Source: Caldilineae bacterium | GTDB lineage: Bacteria; Chloroflexota; Anaerolineae; Epilineales; Epilineaceae | Assembly (NCBI GenBank): GCA_020634625.1 | Contig: JACKBJ010000015.1 | Coordinates: forward strand, 1-64,000 | Reading direction: 5' to 3' | DNA: 64,000 bases | Shown: positions 39,801 through 49,598 of the stretch, piece by piece | Layout of the letters: every line of letters starts with the position of its first letter | Numbering within the stretch: position 1 is the first letter of the stretch | Position numbers and translations under genes: made by a program | The notes under the pieces: generated by a model | The model's database searches: none | What the model saw: only the letters and a program-made list of their open reading frames with translations | Told to the model about the DNA's origin: nothing

Positions 39801-41324
39801 ATGCTGATCCCACGCTCGGGCCAGGCGCCCGCCCTTCCCCGCCGCTGGCCGGCAGCGCCCGACCGCCGCCGGTCGGGCCGGGCGGCCCTGCTCCTGGCCG
39901 GCGGCCTGACCCTGGCCCTGGCGCCGGACCGAGCCCTGCTCCTCGGCCTGTTCGCGCTGGGCCTGCTGGCCCTGCTCCGCTGGCCCTGGCTCGGGCTTTG
40001 CGCAGCCGCCTTCGGCGTCCCCTTCGGCAGCCTGCTTCCGCTGCCCCTGGGCGGCCTGGCGCTGACGCCCACGCCGCTCCTCCTGGCCGCTTCCGGCCTG
40101 GCACTGCTGCTGCCGGCGCTGGCCCGCGGCCAGCTGCCCGGCCTGCCGATCCCGCGCTCGCTCCTGGCGGCGCTGGCCCTCTTCCTGGCCGCCCTGGCCG
40201 CCTCGGCCTGGGGGGCGATCGCACCGGGGGTCGCCGCCGTCGAGATCGCCCGCTGGCTCGAGTTCGGCCTGGCCCTGGTGCTGGCGGCCAGCCTGACCGG
40301 CCGGCCGCGCGCGATCCGCCGGCTGCTGATCTGCCTGCTGCTGGCCGGCGCCGCCCAGGCGCTGCTCGGCACCTGGACCGCCCTCGCGCGCTGGGGGCCG
40401 GAGGCCTACGCCGTGCTGGGCGGCCGCATCCACCGCGCCCATGGCAGCTTCGGCCAGCCCAACCCCTTCGCCGGCTACGCCAACATGGTCTGGCCGCTCG
40501 GCGCGGCCCTGCTGCTGGACGGCCTGCGCCATGCCGGGCAGGGCGGCCGCGGCGGTCGCACCGCCGATCGATCGATCGCGCCGACCTTGACCCTGGTCGG
40601 CGCGTTCGCGGCCCTGCTCGCCGGGCTGGCCTTGCTGCTCTCCTGGTCGCGCGGCGGCTGGCTGGCCGCGGCGGCGGGCGGCGCCGCGCTGGGGACGGCC
40701 TGGCTGGCGACCGGCTTTCGTTCGGCCCGGTTGGGCCGCCGCACGGCCGGGCTGACCGGAATCCTCGCCAGCCTGGTGCTGCTCGGACTCGCCGGCGGCG
40801 GCCTGGAGCGGCTGCCGGCCAGCGTCGGCCAGCGCCTGGCCTCGATCGGACAGACCGAGCGCGCCTGGGGGGTGACCGACGTCGAGGTCACCGACGCGAA
40901 CTTCTCGACCCTCGAGCGCATCGCCCACTGGGAGGCCGCGGTCGCCATGTGGGCCGAGGCGCCCTGGCTCGGACAGGGCCCCGGCCACTACGCGCTGGCC
41001 TATCGCCGGGTCCATCTGCCGCGTTGGCCCGACGCGCTGGGCCATGCCCACAACATCTACCTCAACCTGCTGGCCGAGACCGGCCTGATCGGCCTGGCCG
41101 GCTTCCTCCTGCTCTGGCTGGGCCTGCTGGGCCTGGCCCTGCGCGCCGCCGGCTCGGCCGGCCGGCTCCGGGCCGCCCTCGGCCTGGGCCTGCTCGGCGT
41201 CCTGGTCGCCACCAGCATCCACAACCTGCTCGACAACCTCTTCGTGCACGAGATGACCGTGCAGCTCGGCCTCCTGGCCGGCCTGACCCTCGCCGCGCCT
41301 CCCACCGAGAAGCCCAGCCCATGA
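39801..41324 (+). CDS. O-antigen ligase/polymerase-like membrane protein (Wzy_C family)
   Basis: 507 residues from ATG 39801; longer upstream extension is antisense to the previous gene. About ten membrane helices. A large outer loop between about residues 350 and 425 ends in the family signature GHYALAYRRVHLP and ALGHAHNIYLNLLAETGLIG. Wzy_C proteins join lipid-linked oligosaccharides to lipid A, proteins or each other on the outer face of the membrane. Followed in a 4-nt ATGA overlap by a flippase-like membrane protein. It lies 26 kb from the glycosyltransferase locus, so it may serve another glycan. Confidence 0.85.
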   Translation: MLIPRSGQAPALPRRWPAAPDRRRSGRAALLLAGGLTLALAPDRALLLGLFALGLLALLRWPWLGLCAAAFGVPFGSLLPLPLGGLALTPTPLLLAASGLALLLPALARGQLPGLPIPRSLLAALALFLAALAASAWGAIAPGVAAVEIARWLEFGLALVLAASLTGRPRAIRRLLICLLLAGAAQALLGTWTALARWGPEAYAVLGGRIHRAHGSFGQPNPFAGYANMVWPLGAALLLDGLRHAGQGGRGGRTADRSIAPTLTLVGAFAALLAGLALLLSWSRGGWLAAAAGGAALGTAWLATGFRSARLGRRTAGLTGILASLVLLGLAGGGLERLPASVGQRLASIGQTERAWGVTDVEVTDANFSTLERIAHWEAAVAMWAEAPWLGQGPGHYALAYRRVHLPRWPDALGHAHNIYLNLLAETGLIGLAGFLLLWLGLLGLALRAAGSAGRLRAALGLGLLGVLVATSIHNLLDNLFVHEMTVQLGLLAGLTLAAPPTEKPSP

Positions 41325-42367
41325 ACGACTCGCCCACCCGCCCCCCCACGCTCGGCTCGCGGCTGGCCAGCCCGCGCACCCTGGTCTCGCTGCTGGCGGC
41401 CGTCGCCCTGATCGGCTTCTTCCTGTCCCGCCAGGACCCGGCCGAGCTCGACGCCGCCTGGAGCCAGCTGCGCCAGGCCAGCCCGCTGCTCTACGGGGCC
41501 GCGCTGCTGGCCTACTACCTCAACTTCCCGGTCCGCGCCCTGCGCTGGCGGCTGCTGCTCGAGAACGCCGGCACGCCGGCGGCCGAGATCCCGCGCAACC
41601 GCGACCTGGCCGAGATCATCTACCTGTCCTGGTTCGTCAACGCGCTCGTCCCGGCCAAGCTCGGCGACCTCTACCGCGGCTGGTTGCTGCGCCGCGAGGG
41701 CGGCTCGAGCTGGACCCATGCCATGGGCACCATCGTGGCCGAGCGCATCCTGGACCTGATCGTGCTGGTCGGCCTGATGGTCACCACCGGTCTCCTGACC
41801 TACGGCGACGTCCTCGCCGCCGGCGTGACCGGCGGGCCCTACGCCTGCCTGGCCAGCCCGCCCGACCTGTCCAACCTGGGCTGCAGCCTGCTCCAGCTCT
41901 TCGCCGTCGGCGGCGTCGGCGCCCTGGCCATGATCGTCGGCCTGATCCTCGTCGCCCGTCACGGGAGCCGGCTCGAGCCGCTCATGCCCGGCCGCCTGGC
42001 CGCCGTCTACAACCGATTCTCGGGCGCCCTGGTGCTGTCCTTCGACCGCTTCGGCCGCCTGCTGGGCCTGTCGCTGCTGGCCTGGTCCTTCGAAGGCCTG
42101 GCCTTCTGGCTGGTGGGGCTGGCCCTGGGCCAATCCCTCCCCTTGCCCCTGGTCGTCTTCTTCGCCCTGCTGCAGGCCTTCATCACCGTCATCCCGCTGA
42201 CCCCCGGCGGCCTGGGCTTCGAGCCGGTGCTGGCCACCGCCCTCGAGATCAAGGGCTTCGCCGGCAGCGCCGCCCTGGCCATGACCGGCCTCTACCGCAG
42301 CATCAGCTACCTCAGCCTGATCGCGGGCGGCGCCCTGGTCTACCTCCTCAGCAAGAAGACCAAGTAG
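41321..42367 (+). CDS. LPG-synthase-TM/UPF0104-like membrane protein
   Basis: 348 residues, about eight membrane helices. Conserved features of the MprF-N/AglD-like family are YLNFPVRALRWRLLLE, WFVNALVPAKLGDLYRGWLL, AMGTIVAERILDLIVL and TVIPLTPGGLGFEPVLA. Members move or modify lipids, such as flipping aminoacyl-lipids or polyprenyl-linked sugars; no catalytic synthase domain is present here. ATG 41321 overlaps the preceding gene, and the pairing with a Wzy_C protein suggests handling of the same lipid-linked glycan. Ends in basic KKTK. Confidence 0.85.
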   Translation: MNDSPTRPPTLGSRLASPRTLVSLLAAVALIGFFLSRQDPAELDAAWSQLRQASPLLYGAALLAYYLNFPVRALRWRLLLENAGTPAAEIPRNRDLAEIIYLSWFVNALVPAKLGDLYRGWLLRREGGSSWTHAMGTIVAERILDLIVLVGLMVTTGLLTYGDVLAAGVTGGPYACLASPPDLSNLGCSLLQLFAVGGVGALAMIVGLILVARHGSRLEPLMPGRLAAVYNRFSGALVLSFDRFGRLLGLSLLAWSFEGLAFWLVGLALGQSLPLPLVVFFALLQAFITVIPLTPGGLGFEPVLATALEIKGFAGSAALAMTGLYRSISYLSLIAGGALVYLLSKKTK

Positions 42368-42488
42368 GGCCGCCTCCGCGGCGAAGCGACGGCCCGCGCG
42401 ATCATGCCGCATCCATGCCCTGCTCATTCGCGGCTCACCCAGCCCCGCTATGCTGGCCGGGTCGATCCTGCCCTCCCCTAAAGTCGCT

Positions 42489-42494
42489 TATAAT
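42489..42494 (+). promoter_or_regulatory. -10 box for the two-component operon
   Basis: A consensus TATAAT at 42489-42494, 51 nt before GTG 42546. No clear -35, so an activator or another sigma factor may be involved. Confidence 0.5.
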
Positions 42495-42545
42495 CGTCGC
42501 AGCTTCGAACCCCGAGCGCCCTCCATGCGACGCGGAGAATCCAAC

Positions 42546-43237
<692 letters not shown>

Positions 43238-43238
<1 letters not shown>

Positions 43239-44800
43239 TGCAGCGCCTCGAGCGCTTCCGCCCCGGCCGGCCGACGGCGATCCAGCTGCCGGCCGAAGCC
43301 GACGCCCCCCGCCCGGCGCCCGCGGCCCCGCGCCTGCGCCTGCACCGCCCCGCGCTCCTGATCCGATGGAAGCTGACGATCTTCTTCAGCGTGGTCGTGG
43401 CCTTGATGCTGAGCTCCTTCAGCCTCTTCTTCTACTGGTACTTCAGCGGCAGCGTGATGCGCGACATCGACCGCTCCAGCCGCGATCGGGCCAAGCAGGT
43501 GGTCGACAGCCTGCAGCGCGCCATCGACACCGAGCGCGTCGTCATCCGCGGGCCCTTCCTCACGCCGGCCGAGGCCTCGCTGCTGCAACGGCTGGGCAGC
43601 CTGGACGCCATCGCGGGCGACTGGCTGCTCAGCGGCGTCGCGGTGCGCCTCTACGACGCCAACGGGCACGTGGTCGACAGCAACGACGCCAGCCTCGGCC
43701 AACGCCTGACGGCCAAGTCGCGCATGCCGATCGACTACGGCTTGCTCCAGGCGGCCAACGCCGGTCAGCCCCACCGGGTCACCCTGGTCACCAGCGACCT
43801 GGGCGCCTACTACTCGTACAGCCAACCCGTCTTCCTGCGCCAGCGGCTCTGGGCCGTCGTCGAGATCCTGAGCCCCTTGGCCGCCAGCGAGGCGAGCCTC
43901 GAGCGACTGGGCCGGCTGCTCTTCCTGGGCACCCTGCTGGCCACCGCCATGTCGGTCCTGATCGGCGCCGCGATCTCGGAGGCCGCGCTGCGCCCGATCG
44001 ACGCCATCACGCGCACCGCGCGCCGCATCCAGGACAAGCGCGACCTCTCGCAGCGGGTGCCGGCCGACGGCCCGCCGGACGAGCTGGGCCGTCTGGCCTC
44101 GACCATCAACACCATGCTCGACCAGATCGAGGGCATGTTCGACCGGCAACGGCGCTTCCTGTCGGATGTCTCGCACGAGCTGCGCACGCCCCTGACCACC
44201 ATCCGCGGCGAAGCCGAGCTGATGGAGCGAACCGGCCGCATGGACCCCGAGGGCCTGGCCGCCATCCGCGGCGAGGCCGAGCGGATGACCCGAATGGTCG
44301 GCGACCTGCTGATGCTGGCGCGCAGCGACGAGGAGAGCGCCCTGGAGCGCCGACCGGTCGACCTCTCGGCCCTGATGGCCGAGCTGGGCCGACAGGCGCA
44401 GCTGCTGGGCGGTGAGCACCACCGGCTGCAGGTCGAGGCGGAGCCGGGGTTGAGCGTGATCGGCGACCGCGATCGGCTCAAGCAGCTGGTGCTCAACCTG
44501 CTGGGCAACGCGATGACGCATACGCCGGCCGGCACCACCGTCCGACTCGCGCTGCGCCGCACGCCGGAGGGCGCGCTGATCGAGGTGGCCGATGACGGGC
44601 CGGGCATTCCGGCCGAGGATCAGCCCTTTCTCTTCGACCGCTTCTACCGGGTCGACAAGGCCCGCCACCGCGCCAGCGGCGGCACGGGCCTGGGCCTGGC
44701 CATCGTCCAGGCCGTGGCGCGGGCGCACGACGGCCGGGTGGCCGTCGTCTCGACCGCCGGCCATGGCACCGCCTTCCGCGTGACCCTGCCGCTGACCTGA
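43238..44800 (+). CDS. Sensor histidine kinase, HAMP type
   Basis: 520 residues. Membrane helices at about 43-72 (LTIFFSVVVALMLSSFSLFF) and 215-240 bracket an extracytoplasmic sensor loop of about 145 residues. HAMP follows, then HisKA with His313 in FLSDVSHELRTPLTTIRGEA. The HATPase has NLLGNAMTHTP (N box), VADDGPGIPAEDQP (G1), FDRFYRVDKAR (F box) and GTGLGLAIVQAVARAH (G2). A long Pro/Ala-rich head precedes the first helix. It phosphorylates the partner regulator encoded just upstream. Next downstream is an HtrA protease, a common regulon partner of envelope-stress kinases. Confidence 0.95.
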
Positions 44801-44904
44801 AGCCCCGCGGCCGACCGGCGCCGGCGCGCGTCGATCGACACGGGCTTCGCCCTGCGTAACGATGCAATCCCGATTCGATGAACGCTGACCAACGAGGTGA
44901 ACCC

Positions 44905-46107
44905 ATGTATCGAACCCTAGGCGTCGTCGCGATCCTGGCTGCTCTGGTCCTGTCCGCCGCCGGCATCGGCGCCACCGCCGGCGGCATGACCGCCTGGTGG
45001 CTGGTCCAGCACGAGACCGCGCTGGATCGGCCGGCCGAGGTCACGCCCCGCGGCGCGACCGGCCTGTCGAGCGCCCAGCTGACCGCCTCCGTCACCGCCG
45101 AGGACGCCGTGCTGGAGGTGGTCCGGGCCACGCGACCGGCCGTGGTGACCGTGCTGAACCTGCGCTACGCGCGCGAGAACCCCTTCGCGCCGATCAAGAT
45201 CCAGCCGGTCGGATCCGGCTCGGGCGTCATCTTCGACGCGCGCGGCTACATCGCCACCAACGCGCATGTGGTGCACGATGCCTCGGCGCTCGAGGTGGTC
45301 TTCATCGACGGCCGCCGCGCCAAGGCCGAACTGGTGCACTTCGACGCCGCCTACGACGTCGCCGTGCTCAAGCTGCCCGAAGGCACCGAGCTGCCGGCGG
45401 TGGCGCCGCTGGCCGACTCGGCATCGCTCGAGCCCGGCATGCGCGTCCTGGCCATCGGCAGCCCGCTGGGCACCGACTTCATCAACACGGTCACCACCGG
45501 CATCATCGCCGGCCTCAACCGTCGGGTGAAGGAGGAGGGCTTCGACCTGCGCACCTTCGAGTACCGTGAGTACGACGTGATCGACGTTCCGCTGATCCAG
45601 ACCGACGCGGCCATCAACAGCGGCAACTCGGGCGGGCCGCTGGTGGACATGCGGGGCGAGGTGGTCGGCCTCAACACCTTGATCGTGCGCCGCGACCAGT
45701 CGGGCGGCGGCAACGTCGAGGGCTTCGGCTTCTCGATCCCCTCGAACGTGGTGCGCTCCCTGGCCGACGAATGGATCGACGGCCGGCCGCGGGCCGAGCT
45801 GGGCGCCGAGGCCACCGACATCGACCCGGAGCTCGCCCGCGAGAGCGGCATGGAGCGGGCCCTGGGCGCGGCGGTCATGAAGCTCGCGCCCGGCGGCGCG
45901 GCCATGCGCGCCGGCCTGCGCGAGGGCGATGTCATCCTGGCCGTCAACGGCCAGCCCCTGAATCTGGACCGCGCGCTGGCCGACGAGCTCTGGCGCTACC
46001 GGGCCGGCGACGAGATCGCGCTGACGGTCGACCGCTTCGGCGAGCAGCTGACGCTGCGCGTCACCTTGGGCGCGCCCGCCGGGTCGGGCGGGGCGGCCAG
46101 TCGCTGA
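44905..46107 (+). CDS. HtrA/DegP-family serine protease with PDZ domain
   Basis: 400 residues from ATG 44905, which has GAGGTG (44894-44899) at good spacing; an in-frame ATG at 44878 lacks one. One N-terminal membrane helix (TLGVVAILAALVLSAAGIGA). The trypsin-like domain has His121 (ATNAHVVHD), Asp151 (AAYDVAVLKL) and Ser242 (NSGNSGGPLVD). One PDZ domain covers about 300-395 (GAAMRAGLREGDVILAVNG). It degrades or refolds damaged proteins outside the cytoplasm, anchored in the membrane. It lies 104 nt after a two-component system that may control it; no clear promoter is seen in the gap. Confidence 0.95.
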   Translation: MYRTLGVVAILAALVLSAAGIGATAGGMTAWWLVQHETALDRPAEVTPRGATGLSSAQLTASVTAEDAVLEVVRATRPAVVTVLNLRYARENPFAPIKIQPVGSGSGVIFDARGYIATNAHVVHDASALEVVFIDGRRAKAELVHFDAAYDVAVLKLPEGTELPAVAPLADSASLEPGMRVLAIGSPLGTDFINTVTTGIIAGLNRRVKEEGFDLRTFEYREYDVIDVPLIQTDAAINSGNSGGPLVDMRGEVVGLNTLIVRRDQSGGGNVEGFGFSIPSNVVRSLADEWIDGRPRAELGAEATDIDPELARESGMERALGAAVMKLAPGGAAMRAGLREGDVILAVNGQPLNLDRALADELWRYRAGDEIALTVDRFGEQLTLRVTLGAPAGSGGAASR

Positions 46108-46143
46108 GCCGGCGGGGCCTCGCGGATCGGGCCGGGCGGGCGC

Positions 46144-46149
46144 TATAAT
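46144..46149 (+). promoter_or_regulatory. -10 box 7 nt before the metalloprotease start (possible leaderless mRNA)
   Basis: A consensus TATAAT at 46144-46149; ATG begins at 46157. Transcription would start at or within 1-2 bases of the ATG, and no ribosome site exists. The -35 region is weak. Confidence 0.55.
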
Positions 46150-46156
46150 CCGGACC

Positions 46157-48160
46157 ATGCACCGCCCGATCCGCGTCCCAGGCTGGCTCCCGCCGCTGAC
46201 CCTGATCCTGCTGGCCGCCTGCGCCGGGCGCGGGGACGGCAGGGATGCCGCGCCCGACGCGGACGGATCGTCGCGGACGGCGCCCTCGGCGTCGCCGATG
46301 GCGGGGGCCGCGTCCGCCGCGGGCGACGGCCTTGCGGCCGACCCGGACGGGGCGGAGCTGCTGACGCGCCTGAATGCGGCGGCCCCGGCCCGCGACCCGC
46401 TGGCGCTGGCGCTGCGCATGGGCCGGTTGGCGGTCGCCCCCGACTTCGCCACGCCCGCCAGCCCGCCGCAACGTCGGCTGGGCGATGTCGAGACCTTCTG
46501 GCTGCACGACATCAACGCCCAGCGCTACTTCGAGGTCGAGGCCCGGCTCGAGGCCATCCGCGACAGCGCCTACTTCTGGGTGCAGACCGACCAGGCCTTC
46601 GACCCGGCAGCCTTGGCGCGCGGCGCCGACGGCTTCGACGCCAAGGTCTACCCGGCGGTGCGCGAGGTCTACGGCACGGAGTGGTCGCCCGGCATCGACG
46701 GCGACCCGCGCGTTCACGTGCTGCACCATCAGCCGGTGCCCGGCATCGCCGGCTACTTCTACAGCGTCGACGAGCAGCCGCGCAGCGTGGAGCCCAACTC
46801 CAACGAACGCGAGATGTTCTACATCAACCTCAGCGTCTACACGCCGGGCTCCTACGACTACCTGGCGCTGCTGGCCCACGAGCTGCAGCATATGATCCAC
46901 TGGCACCACGACCCCAACGAGGCGGTCTGGGCCAACGAGGGCCTCAGCGAGCTGGCCAGCGAGGTGGCGGGCTACCGGGGCCAGAACGGCTCGAGCTTCT
47001 TCGCCGCGGCCGACCTGCCGCTCTTGGAGTGGGAGGCCGATTCGGGCGCCAACGCCGGCCACTACGCCGCCAGCTACGCCTTCTTCGCCTGGCTCCGCGC
47101 CCGCTTCGGCGACCCCGTCATCCGCGCCTTCGTCGAGGCCGATTCGGACGGGGTGGCCGGCGTCGAGGCGGCGCTGGCGGCCATCGGCCAGCCGATGCCC
47201 TTCGACGCCGTCTTCCTCGACTGGGCGGCCGCCAACGGTCTGCCACCCGACATCCGCCGCGGACGCGCGCTCTTCGACTACGGCCGGAGCCAGGTCAGCC
47301 GCGCCGAATGGTCCGAGTGGCCGGCCGAGGGCCTCGACGACCGCGTCGCCCAATACGGCAGCGACTACTACGACCTGAGCGGCGCGGTGACCGAGGGCCG
47401 GTTGCGCCTGGACTTCGCCGGCGCGACCGAGGTCGGCCTGCTCGAGCCGCTGGCGCCGGGTGCGCAGGCGCAGGCCGTGGCGCCGGGCCCGAAGCCCGAG
47501 ATCTGGTGGTCCGGTCGTGGCGACAACATCGACAGCCGCCTGACGCTGGCGCTCGACCTGCGGACCACCGAGTCGGCCGCGCTCGACTTCGAGCTCTGGC
47601 AGGCCGTCGAGGAGCACTGGGACTACGGCTACTACCGTGTCTCGGCCGATGATGGTCGGACCTGGCAGGCCCTGACCAGCCCGCAGACCACCGAGGACAG
47701 CCCGAGCGGCATCAACTTCGGCGCCGGCTTGACCGGCCAGCGCGGCGGCTGGCTGAACGAGCGGCTGGACCTCGACGCCTACGCCGGTAGCGAGATCCTG
47801 CTGCGCTGGGAGCTGGTCACGGACGACGCGGTAAACCTCGAGGGCCTGGCCATCCGGGGCCTGAGCCTGGAGACCGGGTCGGGCCGCCGCGCCATCGAGC
47901 CCGACGATCCGGCCTTCTCCGCCGAGGGCTGGCGACGGGTGCCGCCGGTGCTGCCCCAGCGTTGGGGCCTGCAGGTGCTGGTCTTCGGGCCGACCGGCCT
48001 GAAGGTCTGGCGCCCCGAGGTCGACCGGCAGGGCCGCGCGCGCATCGAGGTCGGCGACATCCCGGACGATGCCACGGTGATCGGGGTCGTCAGCGGGCTG
48101 ACGCCGGCCACCCGGCAACCGGCGAGCTATCGGATCGCCCCCGCGCCACCCGAGGGCTAG
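46157..48160 (+). CDS. Lipoprotein zinc metalloprotease (HExxH) with beta-sandwich C-terminus
   Basis: 667 residues. The lipoprotein signal ends LILLAACAGR. A polar Ala/Asp/Ser spacer follows. The catalytic domain has LLAHELQHMIHWHHDP, with zinc ligands His241 and His245 and catalytic Glu242, then VWANEGLSELASE, where Glu261 is a likely third ligand. C-terminal domains from about 420 on resemble the jelly-roll modules of immune-inhibitor-A-like M6 peptidases (YYRVSADDGRTWQALTSPQ). It is a surface-tethered protease of unknown target. It sits between HtrA and the arginine operon and seems independently transcribed. Confidence 0.85.
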   Translation: MHRPIRVPGWLPPLTLILLAACAGRGDGRDAAPDADGSSRTAPSASPMAGAASAAGDGLAADPDGAELLTRLNAAAPARDPLALALRMGRLAVAPDFATPASPPQRRLGDVETFWLHDINAQRYFEVEARLEAIRDSAYFWVQTDQAFDPAALARGADGFDAKVYPAVREVYGTEWSPGIDGDPRVHVLHHQPVPGIAGYFYSVDEQPRSVEPNSNEREMFYINLSVYTPGSYDYLALLAHELQHMIHWHHDPNEAVWANEGLSELASEVAGYRGQNGSSFFAAADLPLLEWEADSGANAGHYAASYAFFAWLRARFGDPVIRAFVEADSDGVAGVEAALAAIGQPMPFDAVFLDWAAANGLPPDIRRGRALFDYGRSQVSRAEWSEWPAEGLDDRVAQYGSDYYDLSGAVTEGRLRLDFAGATEVGLLEPLAPGAQAQAVAPGPKPEIWWSGRGDNIDSRLTLALDLRTTESAALDFELWQAVEEHWDYGYYRVSADDGRTWQALTSPQTTEDSPSGINFGAGLTGQRGGWLNERLDLDAYAGSEILLRWELVTDDAVNLEGLAIRGLSLETGSGRRAIEPDDPAFSAEGWRRVPPVLPQRWGLQVLVFGPTGLKVWRPEVDRQGRARIEVGDIPDDATVIGVVSGLTPATRQPASYRIAPAPPEG

Positions 48161-48442
48161 CGCGGGACCCGGCGGCCCGGCCGTGGGCCCCGCCAGGTCC
48201 AGCCGCCTTGGCCGCCGAGCTAACCTACCGCCGCGGAAACGCGATGAAGCCGGTAGCGCGCGGCCTGGCCGCGTGGTAGGTCTTCTGTGAATGCGTGCGT
48301 GCATCGGGATGCAACGATCGACCTGAAGCCGCGGCCCCCGGAAGCTCGAACGCCGGATGCAGCCCGTCTGTCGGAGGACGGCGGCGCCGGCTTCGGGCGC
48401 TTGGACGGCGGCCGTTCCGGACGCCGCAAGGGGCCCGTGCCG

Positions 48443-48471
48443 TTGACAGACCGCCAGCCGCCGGCTATATT
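48443..48471 (+). promoter_or_regulatory. Near-consensus promoter of the arginine operon
   Basis: TTGACA (48443-48448), a 17-base spacer, TATATT (48466-48471): a perfect -35 and a one-mismatch -10. Start expected near 48478. The rest of the gap from 48161 shows no gene; 48161-48215 is GC-rich and may fold. Confidence 0.85.
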
Positions 48472-48478
48472 GGCGCCG

Positions 48479-48532
48479 ATGTTCGCGATCGTCCGCCAGG
48501 CCCGACCCGTTGGGGCCTGGCCTTTTTCGTAG
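48479..48532 (+). CDS. 17-codon leader ORF before argC
   Basis: ATG 48479 lies 7 nt after the -10 box, so the ORF would be leaderless. It encodes MFAIVRQARPVGAWPFS and ends at TAG 48530-48532. Two Arg codons (CGC 48494-48496, CGA 48503-48505) sit at the edge of and just after the 5' arm of the terminator hairpin that the ORF spans. This arrangement suggests a leader peptide that senses charged tRNA-Arg. Too short to judge by codon use. Confidence 0.5.
   Translation: MFAIVRQARPVGAWPFS
48495..48527 (+). terminator. Attenuator-type hairpin between promoter and argC
   Basis: Stem GCCAGGCCC (48495-48503) / GGGCCTGGC (48513-48521), 9-base loop, one C, then TTTTT (48523-48527). It begins only about 17 nt after the predicted start and ends 43 nt before argC, so it must be bypassed for operon expression. 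Confidence 0.8.
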
Positions 48533-48569
48533 GCGCGCTGCAGGCGGCGCACCCCGCACGGAGCAAGCG

Positions 48570-49598
48570 ATGATCCGCGTCGGCATCTTCGGCGCAACCG
48601 GATACGCCGGGCTGGAGCTGGTGCGTATCCTGTGGCGCCATCCGGTGGTCGAGATCGCCTTCGCCACCTCGACCTCGCAGGCCGGCGGCCGCCTCTCGGA
48701 CATCCATCCTCAGGCGCCGGACTTCCCCTTGATCGCGCCCGACCAGGCGCCCTTGGATGCGATCGACTGCGCGCTGCTCTGTCTGCCGCACGCCGCCTCG
48801 GCCGAGCAGGCCATCCGGGCGCTGGACGCCGGCCGGCGCGTCATCGACCTCAGCGCCGACTTCCGACTGCGTGACCCGGCCGTGTATCGACGCTGGTATG
48901 CCCACGAGCATCCCGCGCCCGAGCTGCTCGACGAGGCCGTCTACGGCCTGACCGAACAGGCCCGGGATCGACTGCCCGGCGCACGCCTGGTGGCCAACCC
49001 CGGCTGCTACGCCACCAGCATCCTGCTGCCGCTCCTGCCCCTGGTGTCGGCCGGCGCCCTGCGCGGTCCGATCATCGCCGACAGCAAGTCGGGCGTCTCG
49101 GGCGCCGGTCGCACGCCGCAGGCGCATACCCATTTCGTCGAGGTCTACGAGAACTTCAGCGCCTACAACGTCGGCCGCAGCCACCGCCACCTGCCCGAGA
49201 TGGAGCAGGCCTTGGCCGGCTGGGGCGGCGCCGGGGCGCCCAGCCTCATCTTCTCGCCGCACCTGCTGCCGGTCCGGCGCGGCATCCTGTCGACCCTCTA
49301 CGCCGGCCTGGCGCCGGGCTGGAGCCCCGGCCGGGCCCGCGAGCGTCTGGCGGCAGCCTGGGCCGACGAGCCCTTCCTGCGCCTCCTGCCCGAGGGGCGG
49401 TTGCCGAGCTTGATGCACGTCGTCCGCTCCAACGGCTGCGTCCTCGGCATGGCCGAGGCCGGCCCCGATCAGCTGATCCTGGTCTCGGTGCTCGACAACC
49501 TGGTCAAGGGCGCCGCCGGACAGGCGGTCCAGAACCTCAACGCCATGTTCGGCCTGGACGAGACCATCGGCCTCGAGCGGCCGGAGCTCTCGGCATGA
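48570..49598 (+). CDS. argC: N-acetyl-gamma-glutamyl-phosphate reductase
   Basis: 342 residues from ATG 48570, with GGAG about 8 nt upstream. The NADPH-binding Rossmann start is IRVGIFGATGYAGLELVRIL. The catalytic Cys lies in LVANPGCYATSILLPLLPLV, and DSKSGVSGAGRTPQAHTHF follows, then SPHLLPVRRGILST. It reduces N-acetylglutamyl phosphate to the semialdehyde, step 3 of arginine synthesis, in the cytosol. First gene of the operon; its stop overlaps the next start by 4 nt (ATGA). Expression probably depends on bypass of the upstream attenuator. Confidence 0.96.
   Translation: MIRVGIFGATGYAGLELVRILWRHPVVEIAFATSTSQAGGRLSDIHPQAPDFPLIAPDQAPLDAIDCALLCLPHAASAEQAIRALDAGRRVIDLSADFRLRDPAVYRRWYAHEHPAPELLDEAVYGLTEQARDRLPGARLVANPGCYATSILLPLLPLVSAGALRGPIIADSKSGVSGAGRTPQAHTHFVEVYENFSAYNVGRSHRHLPEMEQALAGWGGAGAPSLIFSPHLLPVRRGILSTLYAGLAPGWSPGRARERLAAAWADEPFLRLLPEGRLPSLMHVVRSNGCVLGMAEAGPDQLILVSVLDNLVKGAAGQAVQNLNAMFGLDETIGLERPELSA

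Noticed and set aside
48287..48532. 81-residue plus-strand frame before argC
   Set aside because: No ribosome site or family match. Its end simply includes the leader ORF, which starts at the promoter-proximal ATG 48479.
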